From contig NZ_CP014141.1 of assembly GCF_001535545.1 (NCBI RefSeq), forward strand, positions 248,001 through 312,000: a stretch of 64,000 bases of DNA, in the 5' to 3' direction. Made by a program: the position numbers and the translations under genes. Within the stretch, counting starts at the first letter, position 1, and each line of letters starts with the position of its first letter. Source of the DNA: Thermus parvatiensis (GTDB lineage: Bacteria > Deinococcota > Deinococci > Deinococcales > Thermaceae). The notes beneath the pieces are model-generated. The model was not told the origin of the DNA. It did no database searches and worked only from the letters and a program-made list of their open reading frames with translations. Positions 29,974 to 40,086 of the stretch are shown here, piece after piece.

Positions 29974-30797
29974 CGGAGGAGCCGGAGCTGGGCGTAGGCG
30001 AAGAGGAGGGTGAGGACGAGGAGGACCACGGTGATGGCCGCCGCGTACCCCAGGCGGAAGTTCTCAAACCCCGCCTCGTAGAGGTAGTAGCCGAGAACCC
30101 GCGTGGCCCCGTAGGGCCCGCCCCGGGTGAGGAGGAAGACCGCGGAGTAGGACTGCAAGGAGAGGATGGTGCCCACCACCAGGAGGAAGGCCACCGCCGG
30201 CCGCATCAGGGGGAGGACCACGTAGCGGAAGGCCTCAAAGGGCCCCGCCCCGTCCACGTAGGCGGCTTCCAGAAGGGTCTTGGGGATGGCCTTGAGCCTG
30301 GCCGAGGCCACCAGGACCCCGTAGCCCAGGTGGCGCCAGAGAGTGAAGACCACCACCATCACCAAAGCCCAAAACCCTTCCCGGTCCCAGGGAGGGATGG
30401 GGAGGAACTGGGCCAAGGCCCCGTACTCCGGGGTGAAGAGGGTGTACCAAGAAAGGGTGGCCCCGCCCAAGGTGACCAGGCCCGGCAGGAAGAGGAGGCC
30501 CTTGGCGAAGCGCTCGTAGGGGGCCCCCTCCAGGGCCACCGCCAGCCCGATGGAGAGGAGCACGAAGAGGGGGAGGGCCAGAAGCATGAACTTGAGGGTC
30601 ACCCATAGGCTCCCCCAGAAGGCGGGGTCCCGCAGGAGGTCCTGGTAGTTTTTGAGGCCGATGGGCTTGGGCTCGGAAAGCCCCGACCAGTCCCAGGTGG
30701 AGAACCGGACCACCTCCAGGAAGGGGTAGAGGACGAAGAGGAGGAGGGGGAGGAGGGCCGGCAGGGAGAAGAGGAGGAGGGGAAGCTTCTTCCGCAC
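29952..30797 (-). CDS. Sugar-type ABC transporter permease (MalF/UgpA family), orphan
   Basis: A 281-residue permease with six membrane segments and the EAA-loop sequence EAAYVDGAGPFEAFRYVVLPLMRP near residue 190. The N-terminus LPALLPLLLFVLYPFLEVV is typical of the first permease of carbohydrate uptake 1 systems. Such permeases normally sit with a binding protein and a second permease. Here neither is adjacent; the next gene upstream is only 3 nt away and encodes an unrelated exported protein. Substrate unknown. Confidence 0.8.
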   Translation of the reverse strand: MRKKLPLLLFSLPALLPLLLFVLYPFLEVVRFSTWDWSGLSEPKPIGLKNYQDLLRDPAFWGSLWVTLKFMLLALPLFVLLSIGLAVALEGAPYERFAKGLLFLPGLVTLGGATLSWYTLFTPEYGALAQFLPIPPWDREGFWALVMVVVFTLWRHLGYGVLVASARLKAIPKTLLEAAYVDGAGPFEAFRYVVLPLMRPAVAFLLVVGTILSLQSYSAVFLLTRGGPYGATRVLGYYLYEAGFENFRLGYAAAITVVLLVLTLLFAYAQLRLLRHGDGEA

Positions 30798-30800
30798 GGG

Positions 30801-31298
30801 CTACCAGAGGTAGAGGAGGGAAAGGAGGAAGGGGTAGCGGTCCGAGGCGGAAACCTCGAGGGCCAGAGGCTCCAGGTAGAGCCTGAACCCCGCGCCCCAG
30901 GCCAGATGGAGGCCCGCCCCCGCCTGGTAGCCGAGGCCGAGGCCTAAGGAGAGGGCTCCGCCGGGAAGCTCCAGGCTGGCGAGGGGGCCGAGGTGGGCCC
31001 CAAAGGGGTAGCGGAGGTCCAGGCCCAGGCCCACCGAGGCGAAGAGGCCCTCCACCACGAGTCCGGGGAAGAGGTTGGCCTTGAGGAGGGCGTAGGCCTC
31101 AGGGCTCTGGGAAAGGAGGACCTGGGCGTCCAGGCCGGTGTCCAGCCCCAAGGGGCTAAAGGGCAGGAGGGCGCTTCCTTGGAGGTAAAAGCCCCTGTCC
31201 GGAGCGTAGCCCAAGCCCAGGGTGTTCTCCGGGTAGGCGGGGGCCTGGGCCAGGGCGAGGCCTAGGGCGAGGCCGAGGAGGGCGAAAAGCCGCTTCAT
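30801..31298 (-). CDS. Small exported beta-rich protein, possibly outer-membrane
   Basis: A 165-residue protein with a signal peptide (MKRLFALLGLALGLALAQA, cleavage after ALAQA) and an alternating hydrophobic/Gly-rich body with repeated strands (GLGLGYQAGAGLHLAWGAGF) ending in aromatic/hydrophobic residues (LLSLLYLW). This resembles a small beta-barrel. It is directly upstream of the orphan permease. Function unknown. Confidence 0.65.
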   Translation of the reverse strand: MKRLFALLGLALGLALAQAPAYPENTLGLGYAPDRGFYLQGSALLPFSPLGLDTGLDAQVLLSQSPEAYALLKANLFPGLVVEGLFASVGLGLDLRYPFGAHLGPLASLELPGGALSLGLGLGYQAGAGLHLAWGAGFRLYLEPLALEVSASDRYPFLLSLLYLW

Positions 31299-31330
31299 AG
31301 CCCCTACATCCTACCAGGTAGCATGGGGGC

Positions 31331-32044
31331 ATGGAGGTGGCCTTCTCCCTGGAGCCTGCGCCCTCCCTCGTCCCCGCGAGGGAGGCGCCCCTCCTCGTCC
31401 TCGTGGGCCTCACCGGGGTGGGGAAGAGCACCCTGGTGGAGGCCCTGGGCCTTCCCCGGCTCCCCGACCGCCGGGAGCTCGTGGACCGCTTCGTCCTCCC
31501 CCGCTACGGGGCAGAGCCTCCCATCCCCCGGGAGGAGCGCTTCCGCCTCACCCGGCGCTTCCGGGAGGAGTTCCCCGGGGGGGTGGCGGAGGTCCTCGCC
31601 CGGGGGTACGTGCCCCCGAAGCCCCTCCTCCTCTTTGACGGCCTGAGGGGGGAAGGGGAGGTGGCCTACGCCCTGGAGCACCTCCCCAGGGCCCGCTTCG
31701 TCCTCCTCCACGCCCGGGAGGCCACCCGGCTTAAGCGGCTCCTCTCCCGCCAAGATGCCTTTGACCGGGTGCGCCTCGCCCCTGAGGAGGAGGCCCGCCT
31801 TAAGGCCCTGGCCCAAGGGGTCCTCACGGAGGAGGAGCTCGCCGAGGCCCTTTCCCTTGCTCCCCTCAAGGAGGTCCTCGCCAAGCTCAAGATCGTGGCC
31901 GAGGAGAAGAAAAACTATGATCCCGAGGGGCCTTTACGCCTCCTCGAGGGCCACCCCAGGGCCTTGGTCCTGGACACGGAGGCCCTCTCTCCCGAGGAGG
32001 AGGTCCTGGCGGTGCGGCGCTTCCTCCAGGAGGGGCTTCGCTAG
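31331..32044 (+). CDS. P-loop NTPase of unknown function
   Basis: A 237-residue protein with Walker A VGLTGVGKSTLVEAL near residues 28-42, a possible Walker B LLLFDGLRGEGE near 100, and a helical C-terminal half. The overall plan resembles small kinases or AAA-type ATPases. The ATG at 31331 follows TAGCAT by 6 nt (leaderless). The next gene begins 18 nt after its stop with its own -10. I cannot assign a substrate. Confidence 0.68.
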   Translation: MEVAFSLEPAPSLVPAREAPLLVLVGLTGVGKSTLVEALGLPRLPDRRELVDRFVLPRYGAEPPIPREERFRLTRRFREEFPGGVAEVLARGYVPPKPLLLFDGLRGEGEVAYALEHLPRARFVLLHAREATRLKRLLSRQDAFDRVRLAPEEEARLKALAQGVLTEEELAEALSLAPLKEVLAKLKIVAEEKKNYDPEGPLRLLEGHPRALVLDTEALSPEEEVLAVRRFLQEGLR

Positions 32045-32061
32045 CGCGTAGAATGGAGGCT

Positions 32062-33147
32062 ATGCCGACGGTACGGGACCTGCGCCTCATCCCCTTCCGC
32101 ATCCCCCTGAAGGCCCCCTTGCGCTGGGGGAAGGCCTCGGAGCTTGCCGCCTTGGAGCATGCCCTTTTGGAAGTGGAGCTTTCCGACGGCTCCATAGGCC
32201 GGGCCGAGGTGGCCATCCGCCCCACCATCTACGGGGAGACCCTGGGGAGCGTGAGGGCGGGGCTTGAGTACCTGAGACCCAGGCTTTTGGGCCTCGAGGC
32301 CGACGACCAGGAGGGGATCCGGGCGGTCCTCGAGGCCTTCCCCTTTAACTTCGGCCTCAAGGGCGCCCTGGACACCGCCCTCTGGGAGGCGTGGGCGAGG
32401 AGCGAGGGGGAGGAGCTTTACCAGGTCCTCAAGCCCGCCAAGCACCGGGTGCGGGTGGCCTACATCCTGGGCCTGGGGAAAGAGGAAGAGGTTCTGGAGG
32501 ACGCCCGCATGGCCTACGGGGCGGGGGTTAGGGTCTTCAAGGTGAAGGTGGGGCGGGACCTGGAGGCGGACACCCGCCGCATCCTCCGCCTGAAGGAGGC
32601 CTTCCCCGAGGCCGAGCTCTACGCCGACGCCAACGAGTCCCTTCCCCCCAAGGAGGCCGAGCGCTACCTTTGGGCCTGGAAGGAGCTTGGCCTCCGCTAC
32701 GTGGAGGAGCCCTTGCCCGTGGAGGAGGTGGAGGCGAGGCGGGCCTTGAGGGAGAAGGGGATCCTCCCCCTCATCGCCGACGACGCGGCCATGACCCCGA
32801 AGGACCTCAAGCGGGAGCTTGCGCTCAACACCTTTGACGTCCTAAACCTCAAGCCCGCCCGCACGGGCGTCACCTGGACCCTGGAGATGCTCGCCCTCGC
32901 CCGGGAAAAGGGCAAAAAGGCCATGGTGGGAAGCCAGGCGCAAAGCGCCTTCGGGGCCTACCAGTCCGCCCTCCTCGCCTTCCAGCAGGGGGTGACGGAG
33001 CCTTGCGAGCTCGCCTTCCACCTCAAGGCCGAGGGCGGCTTCTTCCCCTTCCCCGCCTTCCGGGAGGGGTGGCTTTACTGGGAGGACCTGGTGGAGGGCC
33101 GCTTTGACGAGGCGGCCTTCGCCCGGTACGCCCTAAAGGAGGTTTAG
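32062..33147 (+). CDS. Enolase-superfamily enzyme (o-succinylbenzoate synthase / N-acylamino-acid racemase / muconate cycloisomerase group)
   Basis: A 361-residue enzyme with the capping N-domain (IPFRIPLKAPLRWG) and a beta/alpha barrel. Barrel residues are visible: Lys in VFKVKVGRD, metal ligands Asp in YADANES, Glu in YVEEPLP and Asp in LIADDAAMT, and Lys in NLKPARTG. This set fits OSBS/NAAAR and related cycloisomerases. A menaquinone-pathway role (menC) is possible but other men genes are not here. The ATG at 32062 is used because TAGAAT lies 7 nt upstream; the ATG at 32053 overlaps the -10. Confidence 0.78.
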   Translation: MPTVRDLRLIPFRIPLKAPLRWGKASELAALEHALLEVELSDGSIGRAEVAIRPTIYGETLGSVRAGLEYLRPRLLGLEADDQEGIRAVLEAFPFNFGLKGALDTALWEAWARSEGEELYQVLKPAKHRVRVAYILGLGKEEEVLEDARMAYGAGVRVFKVKVGRDLEADTRRILRLKEAFPEAELYADANESLPPKEAERYLWAWKELGLRYVEEPLPVEEVEARRALREKGILPLIADDAAMTPKDLKRELALNTFDVLNLKPARTGVTWTLEMLALAREKGKKAMVGSQAQSAFGAYQSALLAFQQGVTEPCELAFHLKAEGGFFPFPAFREGWLYWEDLVEGRFDEAAFARYALKEV

Positions 33148-33771
33148 GGCTTCCCGGAAGTCCCGGAAAACCCCCTTGGCTCCCGCCTGCAAAAGAGCCT
33201 CCCCCTTATGCCCCGTGAGGAGGCCGTAGGTAGGGATCCCCGCCCCCACGGCGCTCCTTACCCCGGAAGGGGAGTCCTCAAAGGCCAGGGCCTCCTCGGG
33301 GGCCACCCCAAGGCGCCTTAGGGCCAGTTGGTAGGGAAGGGGGTCGGGCTTCCCCCGGCCCACCTCCTCCGCCAGGACAAGGAGGGGCGGCCTCAGGCCC
33401 AGGGCCTCGAGGACGTGGCGGGCGTTCTCCCTGGGGGCGTTGGTCACCACGCCCCAGAGGAGCCCCTTTTCCCTGATTCGCTCCAAAAATTCCGGAAGCC
33501 CCGGGGTGGGCCTTAGCCCCTGGGCGAGTTCCCGGAAGCGGGCTTCCTTGGTCGCGATGAGCCTTTCCGCTTCCTCGCCTTCCAGGCCCAGGAGGTCCCG
33601 CACGATCTCGGGGTTGAGCCTTCCCGAGATCCTTTCCCGGTAGAAGGCGGGGTCCACCTTGAGGCCGTAGGGCGCCAGGACCTCCCGCCAGGCGAGGAGG
33701 TGCAGGGGGTCGGTGTCCGCCAGGGTGCCGTCCAGGTCAAAGAGGACCGCCTTAAGCACGGACTTAAGCAC
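33133..33771 (-). CDS. HAD-family phosphatase (beta-phosphoglucomutase-like)
   Basis: A 212-residue HAD hydrolase with motif I DLDGTLADTDP near residue 12, a helical cap, motif II Thr/Asn in VTNAP, motif III Lys in GRGKPDP and motif IV EDSPSGVRSA. The nucleophile is the first Asp of DLDGT. Probable roles are sugar-phosphate dephosphorylation or mutase activity. The start region contains the tandem repeat GTGCTTAAG-TCC-GTGCTTAAG, so GTG 33771 and GTG 33759 are both possible. It overlaps the MFS gene end by 8 nt. Confidence 0.82.
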   Translation of the reverse strand: MLKSVLKAVLFDLDGTLADTDPLHLLAWREVLAPYGLKVDPAFYRERISGRLNPEIVRDLLGLEGEEAERLIATKEARFRELAQGLRPTPGLPEFLERIREKGLLWGVVTNAPRENARHVLEALGLRPPLLVLAEEVGRGKPDPLPYQLALRRLGVAPEEALAFEDSPSGVRSAVGAGIPTYGLLTGHKGEALLQAGAKGVFRDFREALNLL

Positions 33772-34821
33772 GGACCACCTCCCGCTCCGCGCCCCGGAGG
33801 AGGAGGTAGAGGGCGAGGCTTAGGGCGAAGAGCCCCAAGGGGATCCCCCGGTCGGGCAGGAGGGCGAAAAGCCCGGGGATCAAGGTGCTCCCCGCCGCCC
33901 CGGCGTACATGAGCCCGCCCAGGGCCCGGTGGCCGAAGCGGGCCTGGACCAGGGCGAAGAGGGTGGAGAAGAGGGGGCCGAGGAGGAAGCCCGCGAGGGG
34001 GAAGAGGAGGGCGGTCTGGGGGAGGAAGTTTAAGAGGAGGAGGCCCATCACCCCGAGGAGAAGCCCCCGGAGGGCCCTCAAGGGGTCCTTGGCCACTCTT
34101 CCTGCGAGGAGGAGCCTGCCCAAGGCGAGGAAGAGCCAGTAGAGGGTGAGGAGGAGACCGCCTAGGGCCGTGGCATGGCCCAGGGCCTCGAGCCAGACCC
34201 TGTTCCAGGTGGCCAACGCTCCCTCGAGGCCCGTATAGAGCCCCACGGCGAGGAGGAAGGGCCAGAGGGCCCCCGGGGCCTTCCCGGTGGCCTGGCTGCA
34301 GGCGGGGCTCCCAGGACCAGAAGCCCTGCCCCGAGGGCGATGAGCCCCACCAGGCTGAGGACCAGGGGGTAAGGGAGCTGGGTGAGGGCCAGGGGGGTGA
34401 AGACCGCCCCCAGGCCGAAGGCCACGTTTACCCGGTTTAACAGCTCCACCCGCCTTTCCGGGTAAAGCTCCCCCACCAGGCTATTCCCGTGGACGTTCAT
34501 CACCCCTTCCCCCAGGCCCAAAAGGAAGGCCAAGGGCACCACCCAGGTGTAGGTGGGGGCCCAGGCCAAGCCCAGGAAGGCGAGCCCTACCAGGCCCAAG
34601 GCCAAGGGGAAAAGGGGATGGCGCCTTTCCTCTTGGCCCAAGCGCACCCCCAGGAGAAGGCCCAAAAGAAGGGCGGTGTAGAAAAAGGAGACCTCCTCCC
34701 CCACCCCGTACCGCGCCCGCCAAAGGGGCAGGGCCGCCCCCGGGAGAGCCACGATCACCCCCACCAGAAAAAGCGCCAGGAAGGAGCCAGCGAGAAAGCG
34801 CACGGACTGCATTCTCCTCAT
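33764..34821 (-). CDS. MFS transporter, one apparent frameshift
   Basis: About 352 residues and ten to twelve hydrophobic helices. The first half (FLAGSFLALFLVGVIVALPG, GEGVMNVHGNSLVGELYPE) and second half (GLYTGLEGALATWNRVWLEA onwards) lie in different frames; one G added to G4 at 34304-34307 joins them as LGAPACSQATGK. Such proteins export or import small solutes; the substrate is unknown. The start could be the ATG at 34821, the ATG at 34812 or a TTG at 34839. I prefer 34821 because AAGGA lies just before it. Confidence 0.75.
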
Positions 34822-34850
34822 TCCTTGCTCTTTGGTCAATAATGGGAGGC

Positions 34851-35627
34851 ATGGAGGCCCTTCTGGCCAAGGCCCTATCTGGAAAAGGCTTCTTCGCCTT
34901 CCCAGGGGTTTTGCTCGTCCGGGGGCCCGATGCCTTCTCCTTCCTCCAGGGGCAGGGCACCCGGGACCTAAGGCGGCTTCAGGGGCCTGCGGGGGCCCTT
35001 TTTCTTAACCACAAGGGGCAGATAGAGGAAGCGGCTACCTTTTTTCCCCATCCCGAGGGCTTCCTTTTGGCCCCGTGGGGGAGCCTCGAGGGGCTGGAAA
35101 GGCGCCTCCGCCGCTACATCGTCTTTGACCAGGTGGAGCTTGTGGCGCTTTCCCTCTTCCGCCTCCTCCACGCGGACGGCCGCGAGGAGGTGGGGGAGAG
35201 GGCCGAAGGGGCGCTTCCCGCCGAGCTTTACCCCCTCTACACCCTCCTCAAGGGCCTCCCCCTCCTCTCGGACATCCGGGGGGAACTCCCCCAGAGCGTG
35301 GGCCTCCTCCACCTGGTGGACTACGGCAAGGGGTGCTACGTGGGCCAGGAGATCATGGCCAGGACCGAGGGAAAGGAGGTGCCCTACCGCCTCGTGGGCC
35401 TGAGGGCCCTGGAGGGGGGCGAGGCCCCGGCGGCCCTCACCCTGGAGGGAAAGCGCGTGGGCGAGGCGAAGCGCCTTTTAGAAACCCCCTTCGGCCTCCT
35501 GGGCCTCGCCTTGGTGCGGAAGGAGGTGCCCGTGGGGGCGGAGGTGGAAGGAGGCGGGGGGCGGTACCGCGTGGAGGCCCTCCCCTTTAAGGAGGCGGTA
35601 TGGAGCGGGCAGAGATCCTCGGGGTAG
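34851..35627 (+). CDS. ygfZ: tRNA-modifying / Fe-S repair folate-binding protein YgfZ
   Basis: About 258 residues in the GcvT-like YgfZ family. The diagnostic Cys motif is [14 protein letters not shown] near residue 160-173. The N-terminal [12 protein letters not shown] and the C-terminal beta domain are present. The family uses folate to support Fe-S enzymes such as MiaB. ATG 34851 is preferred over ATG 34842, since the latter overlaps an AT-rich -10-like AATAAT. It overlaps cinA by 28 nt at the other end. Confidence 0.82.
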   Translation: MEALLAKALSGKGFFAFPGVLLVRGPDAFSFLQGQGTRDLRRLQGPAGALFLNHKGQIEEAATFFPHPEGFLLAPWGSLEGLERRLRRYIVFDQVELVALSLFRLLHADGREEVGERAEGALPAELYPLYTLLKGLPLLSDIRGELPQSVGLLHLVDYGKGCYVGQEIMARTEGKEVPYRLVGLRALEGGEAPAALTLEGKRVGEAKRLLETPFGLLGLALVRKEVPVGAEVEGGGGRYRVEALPFKEAVWSGQRSSG

Positions 35628-36784
35628 GCACCGAGCTCCTTTACGGGGAGACCCTGGACACCAACACGGCGGAGATCGCAAGAAGCCTCAAGCCCTACGC
35701 CCTCAAGGTGGAGAGGACCCTGAGGGTGGCGGACGAGGTGGCGCCCCTGGCCCGGGAGGTGGAGGAGGCCTTCGCCCGGGCCAGGCTTGTGGTCCTCTCC
35801 GGCGGCCTCGGCCCCACCCCGGACGACGTGACCCGGGAGGCGGTGGCCCTGGCCTTGGGGGAGCCTTTGGAGCTGGACGAGGCCGTGCTTGGGGAGATTG
35901 AGGCCTTCTTCCGCGCCCGGGGCCGGGCCATGCCCGAGGCCAACCGCAAGCAGGCCATGCGGATCCCCTCCGCCACCTGGCTCAAAAACCCCCGGGGCAC
36001 CGCCCCCGGGTGGTGGGTGCGCAAAGGGGGCAAGGACCTGGTCCTCCTCCCCGGGCCCCCTCCCGAGTGGCGCCCCATGTGGCAGGAGGTCCTGCCCCGC
36101 CTGGGCCTGCCGCGAAGGCCCTACGCCGAAAGGGTCTTGAAGACCTGGGGCATCGGGGAGTCGGAGATCGTGGAGCGGCTTGGCCCCCTCTTCGTTCGGG
36201 AAGAAGAGGTGGAGGTGGGCACCTACCCCAAGCTCCACGGGGTGGAGGTGGTCGTCCGGGGCCGGGAGGACCGGGTGGCGGAGCTTGCGGAGAAGATCAA
36301 GAAGAAACTTCTCAAGGAGGTCTGGGGCGAGGGGGAGATAACCCTGGCCGAGGCGGTAAAAAGGCGTATGGAGCGGGAGGGGGCCACCCTTTCCACCATG
36401 GAAAGCCTCACCGGGGGGCTTTTGGGGGCGGAGATCACCCGCGTGCCGGGGGCGAGCCGCTTCTACTTGGGAGGCGTGGTATCCTACTCCGTAGGGGCCA
36501 AGGCCCGCTTCGGGGTGCCTCAGGACCTCCTTTCCCGGACGGTCTCCGCCGAGACCGCCCGGGCCATGGCGGAGGCGGCGCGGTCCCTCTTCGGGTCTAC
36601 CTACGCCCTGGCCACCACCGGGGTTGCGGGGCCGGACCCCCTGGAGGGCGAGCCCCCGGGCACGGTCTACGTGGCCCTGGCGGGCCCCGCGGGCGCGGAG
36701 GTGCGGCGCTACCGCTTCCTGGGTGATCGTGAGACCGTGCGCCTGAGAAGCGTCTACGCGGCCTTGGCGCTCCTTGTGACATGA
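35600..36784 (+). CDS. cinA: CinA family nicotinamide mononucleotide deamidase / ADP-ribose pyrophosphatase
   Basis: A 394-residue two-domain protein. The N-terminal COG1058 domain begins [18 protein letters not shown] and has [19 protein letters not shown]; the C-terminal NMN deamidase domain (from ~235) has [20 protein letters not shown] and [19 protein letters not shown]. It cleans up NAD-derived metabolites. The cinA-thpR-recA order is conserved in many bacteria and often competence- or DNA damage-linked. The ATG at 35600 lies within ygfZ. Confidence 0.92.
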   Translation: MERAEILGVGTELLYGETLDTNTAEIARSLKPYALKVERTLRVADEVAPLAREVEEAFARARLVVLSGGLGPTPDDVTREAVALALGEPLELDEAVLGEIEAFFRARGRAMPEANRKQAMRIPSATWLKNPRGTAPGWWVRKGGKDLVLLPGPPPEWRPMWQEVLPRLGLPRRPYAERVLKTWGIGESEIVERLGPLFVREEEVEVGTYPKLHGVEVVVRGREDRVAELAEKIKKKLLKEVWGEGEITLAEAVKRRMEREGATLSTMESLTGGLLGAEITRVPGASRFYLGGVVSYSVGAKARFGVPQDLLSRTVSAETARAMAEAARSLFGSTYALATTGVAGPDPLEGEPPGTVYVALAGPAGAEVRRYRFLGDRETVRLRSVYAALALLVT

Positions 36785-37377
36785 GGCTCTTCTACGCGGT
36801 CTTCTTACCCGAGGAGGTCCGGGCGGCCCTGGTGGAAGCCCAGACCAAGGTCCGCCCTTTTCGCGGCTGGAAGCCCGTCCCTCCCCACCAGCTCCACCTG
36901 ACCCTCCTTTTTCTGGGCGAGCGGCCCGAGGAGGAGCTTCCCGACTACCTGGCCCTAGGCCACAGGCTCGCCCGCCTCGAGGCCCCCTTCCGGGCGCGGC
37001 TTCGCGGGACGGGCTACTTCCCCAACGAAGGAACCCCCCGGGTCTGGTTCGCCAAGGCGGAGGCCGAAGGCTTCCTCCGCCTCGCCGAGGGGCTTCGCGC
37101 CGGGGTGGAGGAGCTTCTGGGCGAGGAGGCGGTGAGGATCCCTGGCTGGGACAAGCCCTTCAAGCCCCACATCACCCTGGCCCGCAGGAAGGCCCCGGCG
37201 CCCCGGGTGCCCCCCGTCCTCTTCGGCCTGGAGTGGCCGGTGGAGGGCTTCGCCCTGGTGCGCTCGGAGCTTAAGCCCAAGGGGCCGGTGTACACCGTTT
37301 TGGAGAAGTTTTCCCTGAGAGGTGAGCATGGACGAAAGCAAGCGCAAGGCCCTGGAGAACGCCCTGAAGGCGATTGA
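36781..37377 (+). CDS. thpR: RNA 2',3'-cyclic phosphodiesterase (LigT)
   Basis: A 198-residue 2H phosphoesterase with both HxTx motifs: HLTL at residues 39-42 and HITL near 130. The family opens 2',3'-cyclic phosphates and was first found as a 2'-5' RNA ligase. The ATG at 36781 overlaps the cinA stop. The last 50 nt overlap recA; the C-terminal tail beyond LEKFSL is low-complexity and is there because its frame continues into recA. Confidence 0.9.
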   Translation: MRLFYAVFLPEEVRAALVEAQTKVRPFRGWKPVPPHQLHLTLLFLGERPEEELPDYLALGHRLARLEAPFRARLRGTGYFPNEGTPRVWFAKAEAEGFLRLAEGLRAGVEELLGEEAVRIPGWDKPFKPHITLARRKAPAPRVPPVLFGLEWPVEGFALVRSELKPKGPVYTVLEKFSLRGEHGRKQAQGPGERPEGD

Positions 37378-38350
37378 GAAGGAGTTCGGCAAGGGGGCGG
37401 TGATGCGGCTGGGCGAGATGCCCAAGCAGCAGGTGGACGTGATCCCCACCGGCTCCCTCGCCCTAGACCTCGCCCTGGGGATCGGCGGCATCCCCCGGGG
37501 GCGGATCGTGGAGATCTACGGCCCCGAGTCCGGGGGCAAGACCACCCTCGCCCTCACCATCATCGCCCAGGCCCAGAGGCGGGGCGGGGTGGCCGCCTTC
37601 GTGGACGCGGAGCACGCCCTGGACCCCCTGTACGCCCAGCGCCTCGGCGTCCAGGTGGAGGACCTCCTGGTCTCCCAGCCCGACACGGGCGAGCAGGCCC
37701 TGGAGATCGTGGAGCTCCTCGCCCGCTCGGGGGCGGTGGACGTGATCGTGGTGGACTCGGTGGCCGCCTTGGTCCCCCGGGCGGAGATTGAGGGGGAGAT
37801 GGGGGACCAGCACGTGGGCCTCCAGGCCCGGCTCATGAGCCAGGCCCTTCGCAAGCTCACCGCGGTGCTCGCCAAGAGCAACACCGCCGCCATCTTCATC
37901 AACCAGGTGCGGGAGAAGGTGGGGATCACGTACGGCAACCCCGAGACCACTCCCGGGGGGCGGGCCCTCAAGTTCTACTCCAGCGTGCGCCTGGACGTGC
38001 GCAAAAGCGGCCAGCCCATCAAGGTGGGGAACGAGGCCGTGGGCGTCAAGGTGCGGGTCAAGGTGGTGAAGAACAAGCTCGCCCCTCCCTTCCGCGAGGC
38101 AGAGCTGGAGATCTACTTTGGCCGGGGCCTGGACCCGGTGGCCGACCTGGTGAACGTGGCCGTGGCGGCGAACGTCATTGAGAAGGCGGGGAGCTGGTTC
38201 TCCTACGGGGAGGCCCGGCTGGGCCAGGGCAAGGAGAAGGCGGCGGAGTACCTGCGGGAGCGCCCCGAGCTTTTGGAAGAGATCCGGGCCAAGGTGTTGG
38301 AGCGGGCTGGGGAGGTGGTGCTGGCCGCCAGCGAGGAAGAGGGGGAGTAA
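37328..38350 (+). CDS. recA: Recombinase RecA
   Basis: A 340-residue recombinase for homologous recombination and repair. Walker [10 protein letters not shown] near residue 66-74, Walker [11 protein letters not shown] near 140, loop L1/L2 and the [19 protein letters not shown] segment are all canonical. ATG 37328 (MDESKRKAL) is chosen over the GTG at 37322 because 340 residues matches known T. thermophilus RecA and GAGGTGA precedes it. It overlaps thpR by 50 nt and is followed at once by rny. Confidence 0.97.
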   Translation: MDESKRKALENALKAIEKEFGKGAVMRLGEMPKQQVDVIPTGSLALDLALGIGGIPRGRIVEIYGPESGGKTTLALTIIAQAQRRGGVAAFVDAEHALDPLYAQRLGVQVEDLLVSQPDTGEQALEIVELLARSGAVDVIVVDSVAALVPRAEIEGEMGDQHVGLQARLMSQALRKLTAVLAKSNTAAIFINQVREKVGITYGNPETTPGGRALKFYSSVRLDVRKSGQPIKVGNEAVGVKVRVKVVKNKLAPPFREAELEIYFGRGLDPVADLVNVAVAANVIEKAGSWFSYGEARLGQGKEKAAEYLRERPELLEEIRAKVLERAGEVVLAASEEEGE

Positions 38351-40075
38351 ATGAGCCTTCTGGACCTGGTGCTTTTGCTCCTGGTCCTCCTTTTGGGGGC
38401 GGCCCTCTTCCTGAGGCGCCGGGGAGAGGAGCAGGCGGGCCGGGAGGCGCGGGAGCTTTTGGAGGCGGCCAAGGAAGAGGCCAGGGAGGCCCTCGAGGCC
38501 GCCCGCAAGGAGGCCCGGGACATCCTGGAGGCCGCCCGCCAGGAGGCCAAGGCCCTACGGGAGGAGGCGGAGGCCCGGGCCAAGGCCCTCCGCCAGGAGG
38601 TGGAGGCGGAGCTTAAGCGGCGGTCCGAGGCCCAGGAGGCCGAGGCCAAAAGGCGCCTCCAGGAAGCGGAGGAACGCCTTAAGGCGGAGCGGGAAGAGCT
38701 TCACGCCGAGCGGGGGCGCCTGAGGTCCCTCCAGGAGGAGCTCAAGGAGGAGCGGGAGCGCCTCAAGGCTGAGCGGGAGGAGCTCCGCCGGGAAGGGGAG
38801 CGGCTCGCCAAGCGGGCCGAAGCCCTGGACGCCAGGGCGGCGCGGCTCGAGGAGGCGGAGGCGGAGCTTGTCCGCAAGGAGGAGGCGCTCAAGGCGGAGG
38901 CCAGGGCCCTGGAGGAGCGGCTTAAGGAGGTGGAGCGGAAACTTTACGAGGTGGCGGGCCTCACCCCTGAGGAGGCCCGCAGGCTCATCCTGGAGCGCCT
39001 GGACCAGGAGCTGGAGGAGGAGAAGGCCCAAAAGGTGCGGGCCGCCCTGGAAAAGGCGCGCCTCGAGGCCAAGCGGGAGGCGCAGAAGATCCTGGCCCAG
39101 GCCATGCAGCGCCAGGCCTCGGAAACCGCAGCCCAGCTCGCCGTCACCGTGGTCCCTATCCCCTCCGACGCCATGAAGGGCCGGATCATCGGCCGGGAAG
39201 GGCGGAACATCCGCGCCTTTGAGGCCCTGACGGGGGTGGACCTCATCATTGACGACACCCCGGACGCCGTCCTCCTCTCCTCCTTCAACCCCGTGCGCCG
39301 GGAGATCGCCCGCATGGCCTTGGAGGAGCTTTTGAAGGACGGGCGGATCCACCCAAGCCGCATTGAGGAGGTGGTGGAGAAGGCCAAGCAGGAGATGAAG
39401 ACCTTCATCTACGAGCGGGGGGAGGAGGCGGCTTTGGAGGCCGGGGTGGTGGGGCTTAAGCCCGGCCTCATCCAGCTTCTGGGGCGGCTCCACTTCCGCT
39501 CCAGCTACGGCCAGAACGTCCTCAAGCACTCGGTCCAGGTGGCCCACCTCGCCGGGATCATGGCGGCGGAGCTCGGCCTGGACGCCGCCCTCGCCCGGCG
39601 GGCCGGGCTCCTTCACGACATCGGCAAGAGCGTGGACCGGGAGGTGGAGGGAAGCCACGTGGAGATCGGCATCGCCCTGGCGCGGCGCTTCGGGGAGCCC
39701 AAGGAGGTGGTGGACGCCATCGCCCACCACCACGACCCCGACAACGCCGAAACCCTCTACGCCGTTTTGGTGGCCGCGGCCGACGCCCTCTCGGCGGCGC
39801 GGCCCGGGGCGAGGCGGGAGAGCCTCGAGGAGTACCTCCAGCGCCTGGAGGCCCTGGAGCGCATCGCCCTCTCCTTCCCCGGGGTGGAGACGGCCTTCGC
39901 CGTGCAGGCGGGCCGGGAGGTGCGGGTCATCGTCAAGCCGGAGAAGATCAGCGATGCCAAGGCCACCCTCCTGGCCCGGGAGATCGCGGGCCGCATTGAG
40001 AAGGAGATGAACTACCCGGGCCAGGTCCAGGTGACCGTGGTGCGGGAGACCCGGGCGGTGGAGTACGCTAGGTGA
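38351..40075 (+). CDS. rny: Ribonuclease Y
   Basis: A 574-residue membrane-anchored endoribonuclease that starts mRNA decay. In order: N-terminal membrane helix (residues ~3-20), a long Glu/Arg/Ala-rich coiled coil (~25-270), a KH domain with KGRIIGREGRNIRAFE near 278, and an HD domain with HSVQVAHLAG, LLHDIGKS and AIAHHHDP. The ATG at 38351 follows the recA stop without any gap, so recA and rny are co-transcribed. Confidence 0.95.
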   Translation: MSLLDLVLLLLVLLLGAALFLRRRGEEQAGREARELLEAAKEEAREALEAARKEARDILEAARQEAKALREEAEARAKALRQEVEAELKRRSEAQEAEAKRRLQEAEERLKAEREELHAERGRLRSLQEELKEERERLKAEREELRREGERLAKRAEALDARAARLEEAEAELVRKEEALKAEARALEERLKEVERKLYEVAGLTPEEARRLILERLDQELEEEKAQKVRAALEKARLEAKREAQKILAQAMQRQASETAAQLAVTVVPIPSDAMKGRIIGREGRNIRAFEALTGVDLIIDDTPDAVLLSSFNPVRREIARMALEELLKDGRIHPSRIEEVVEKAKQEMKTFIYERGEEAALEAGVVGLKPGLIQLLGRLHFRSSYGQNVLKHSVQVAHLAGIMAAELGLDAALARRAGLLHDIGKSVDREVEGSHVEIGIALARRFGEPKEVVDAIAHHHDPDNAETLYAVLVAAADALSAARPGARRESLEEYLQRLEALERIALSFPGVETAFAVQAGREVRVIVKPEKISDAKATLLAREIAGRIEKEMNYPGQVQVTVVRETRAVEYAR

Positions 40076-40086
40076 AGTGAGGCGCT

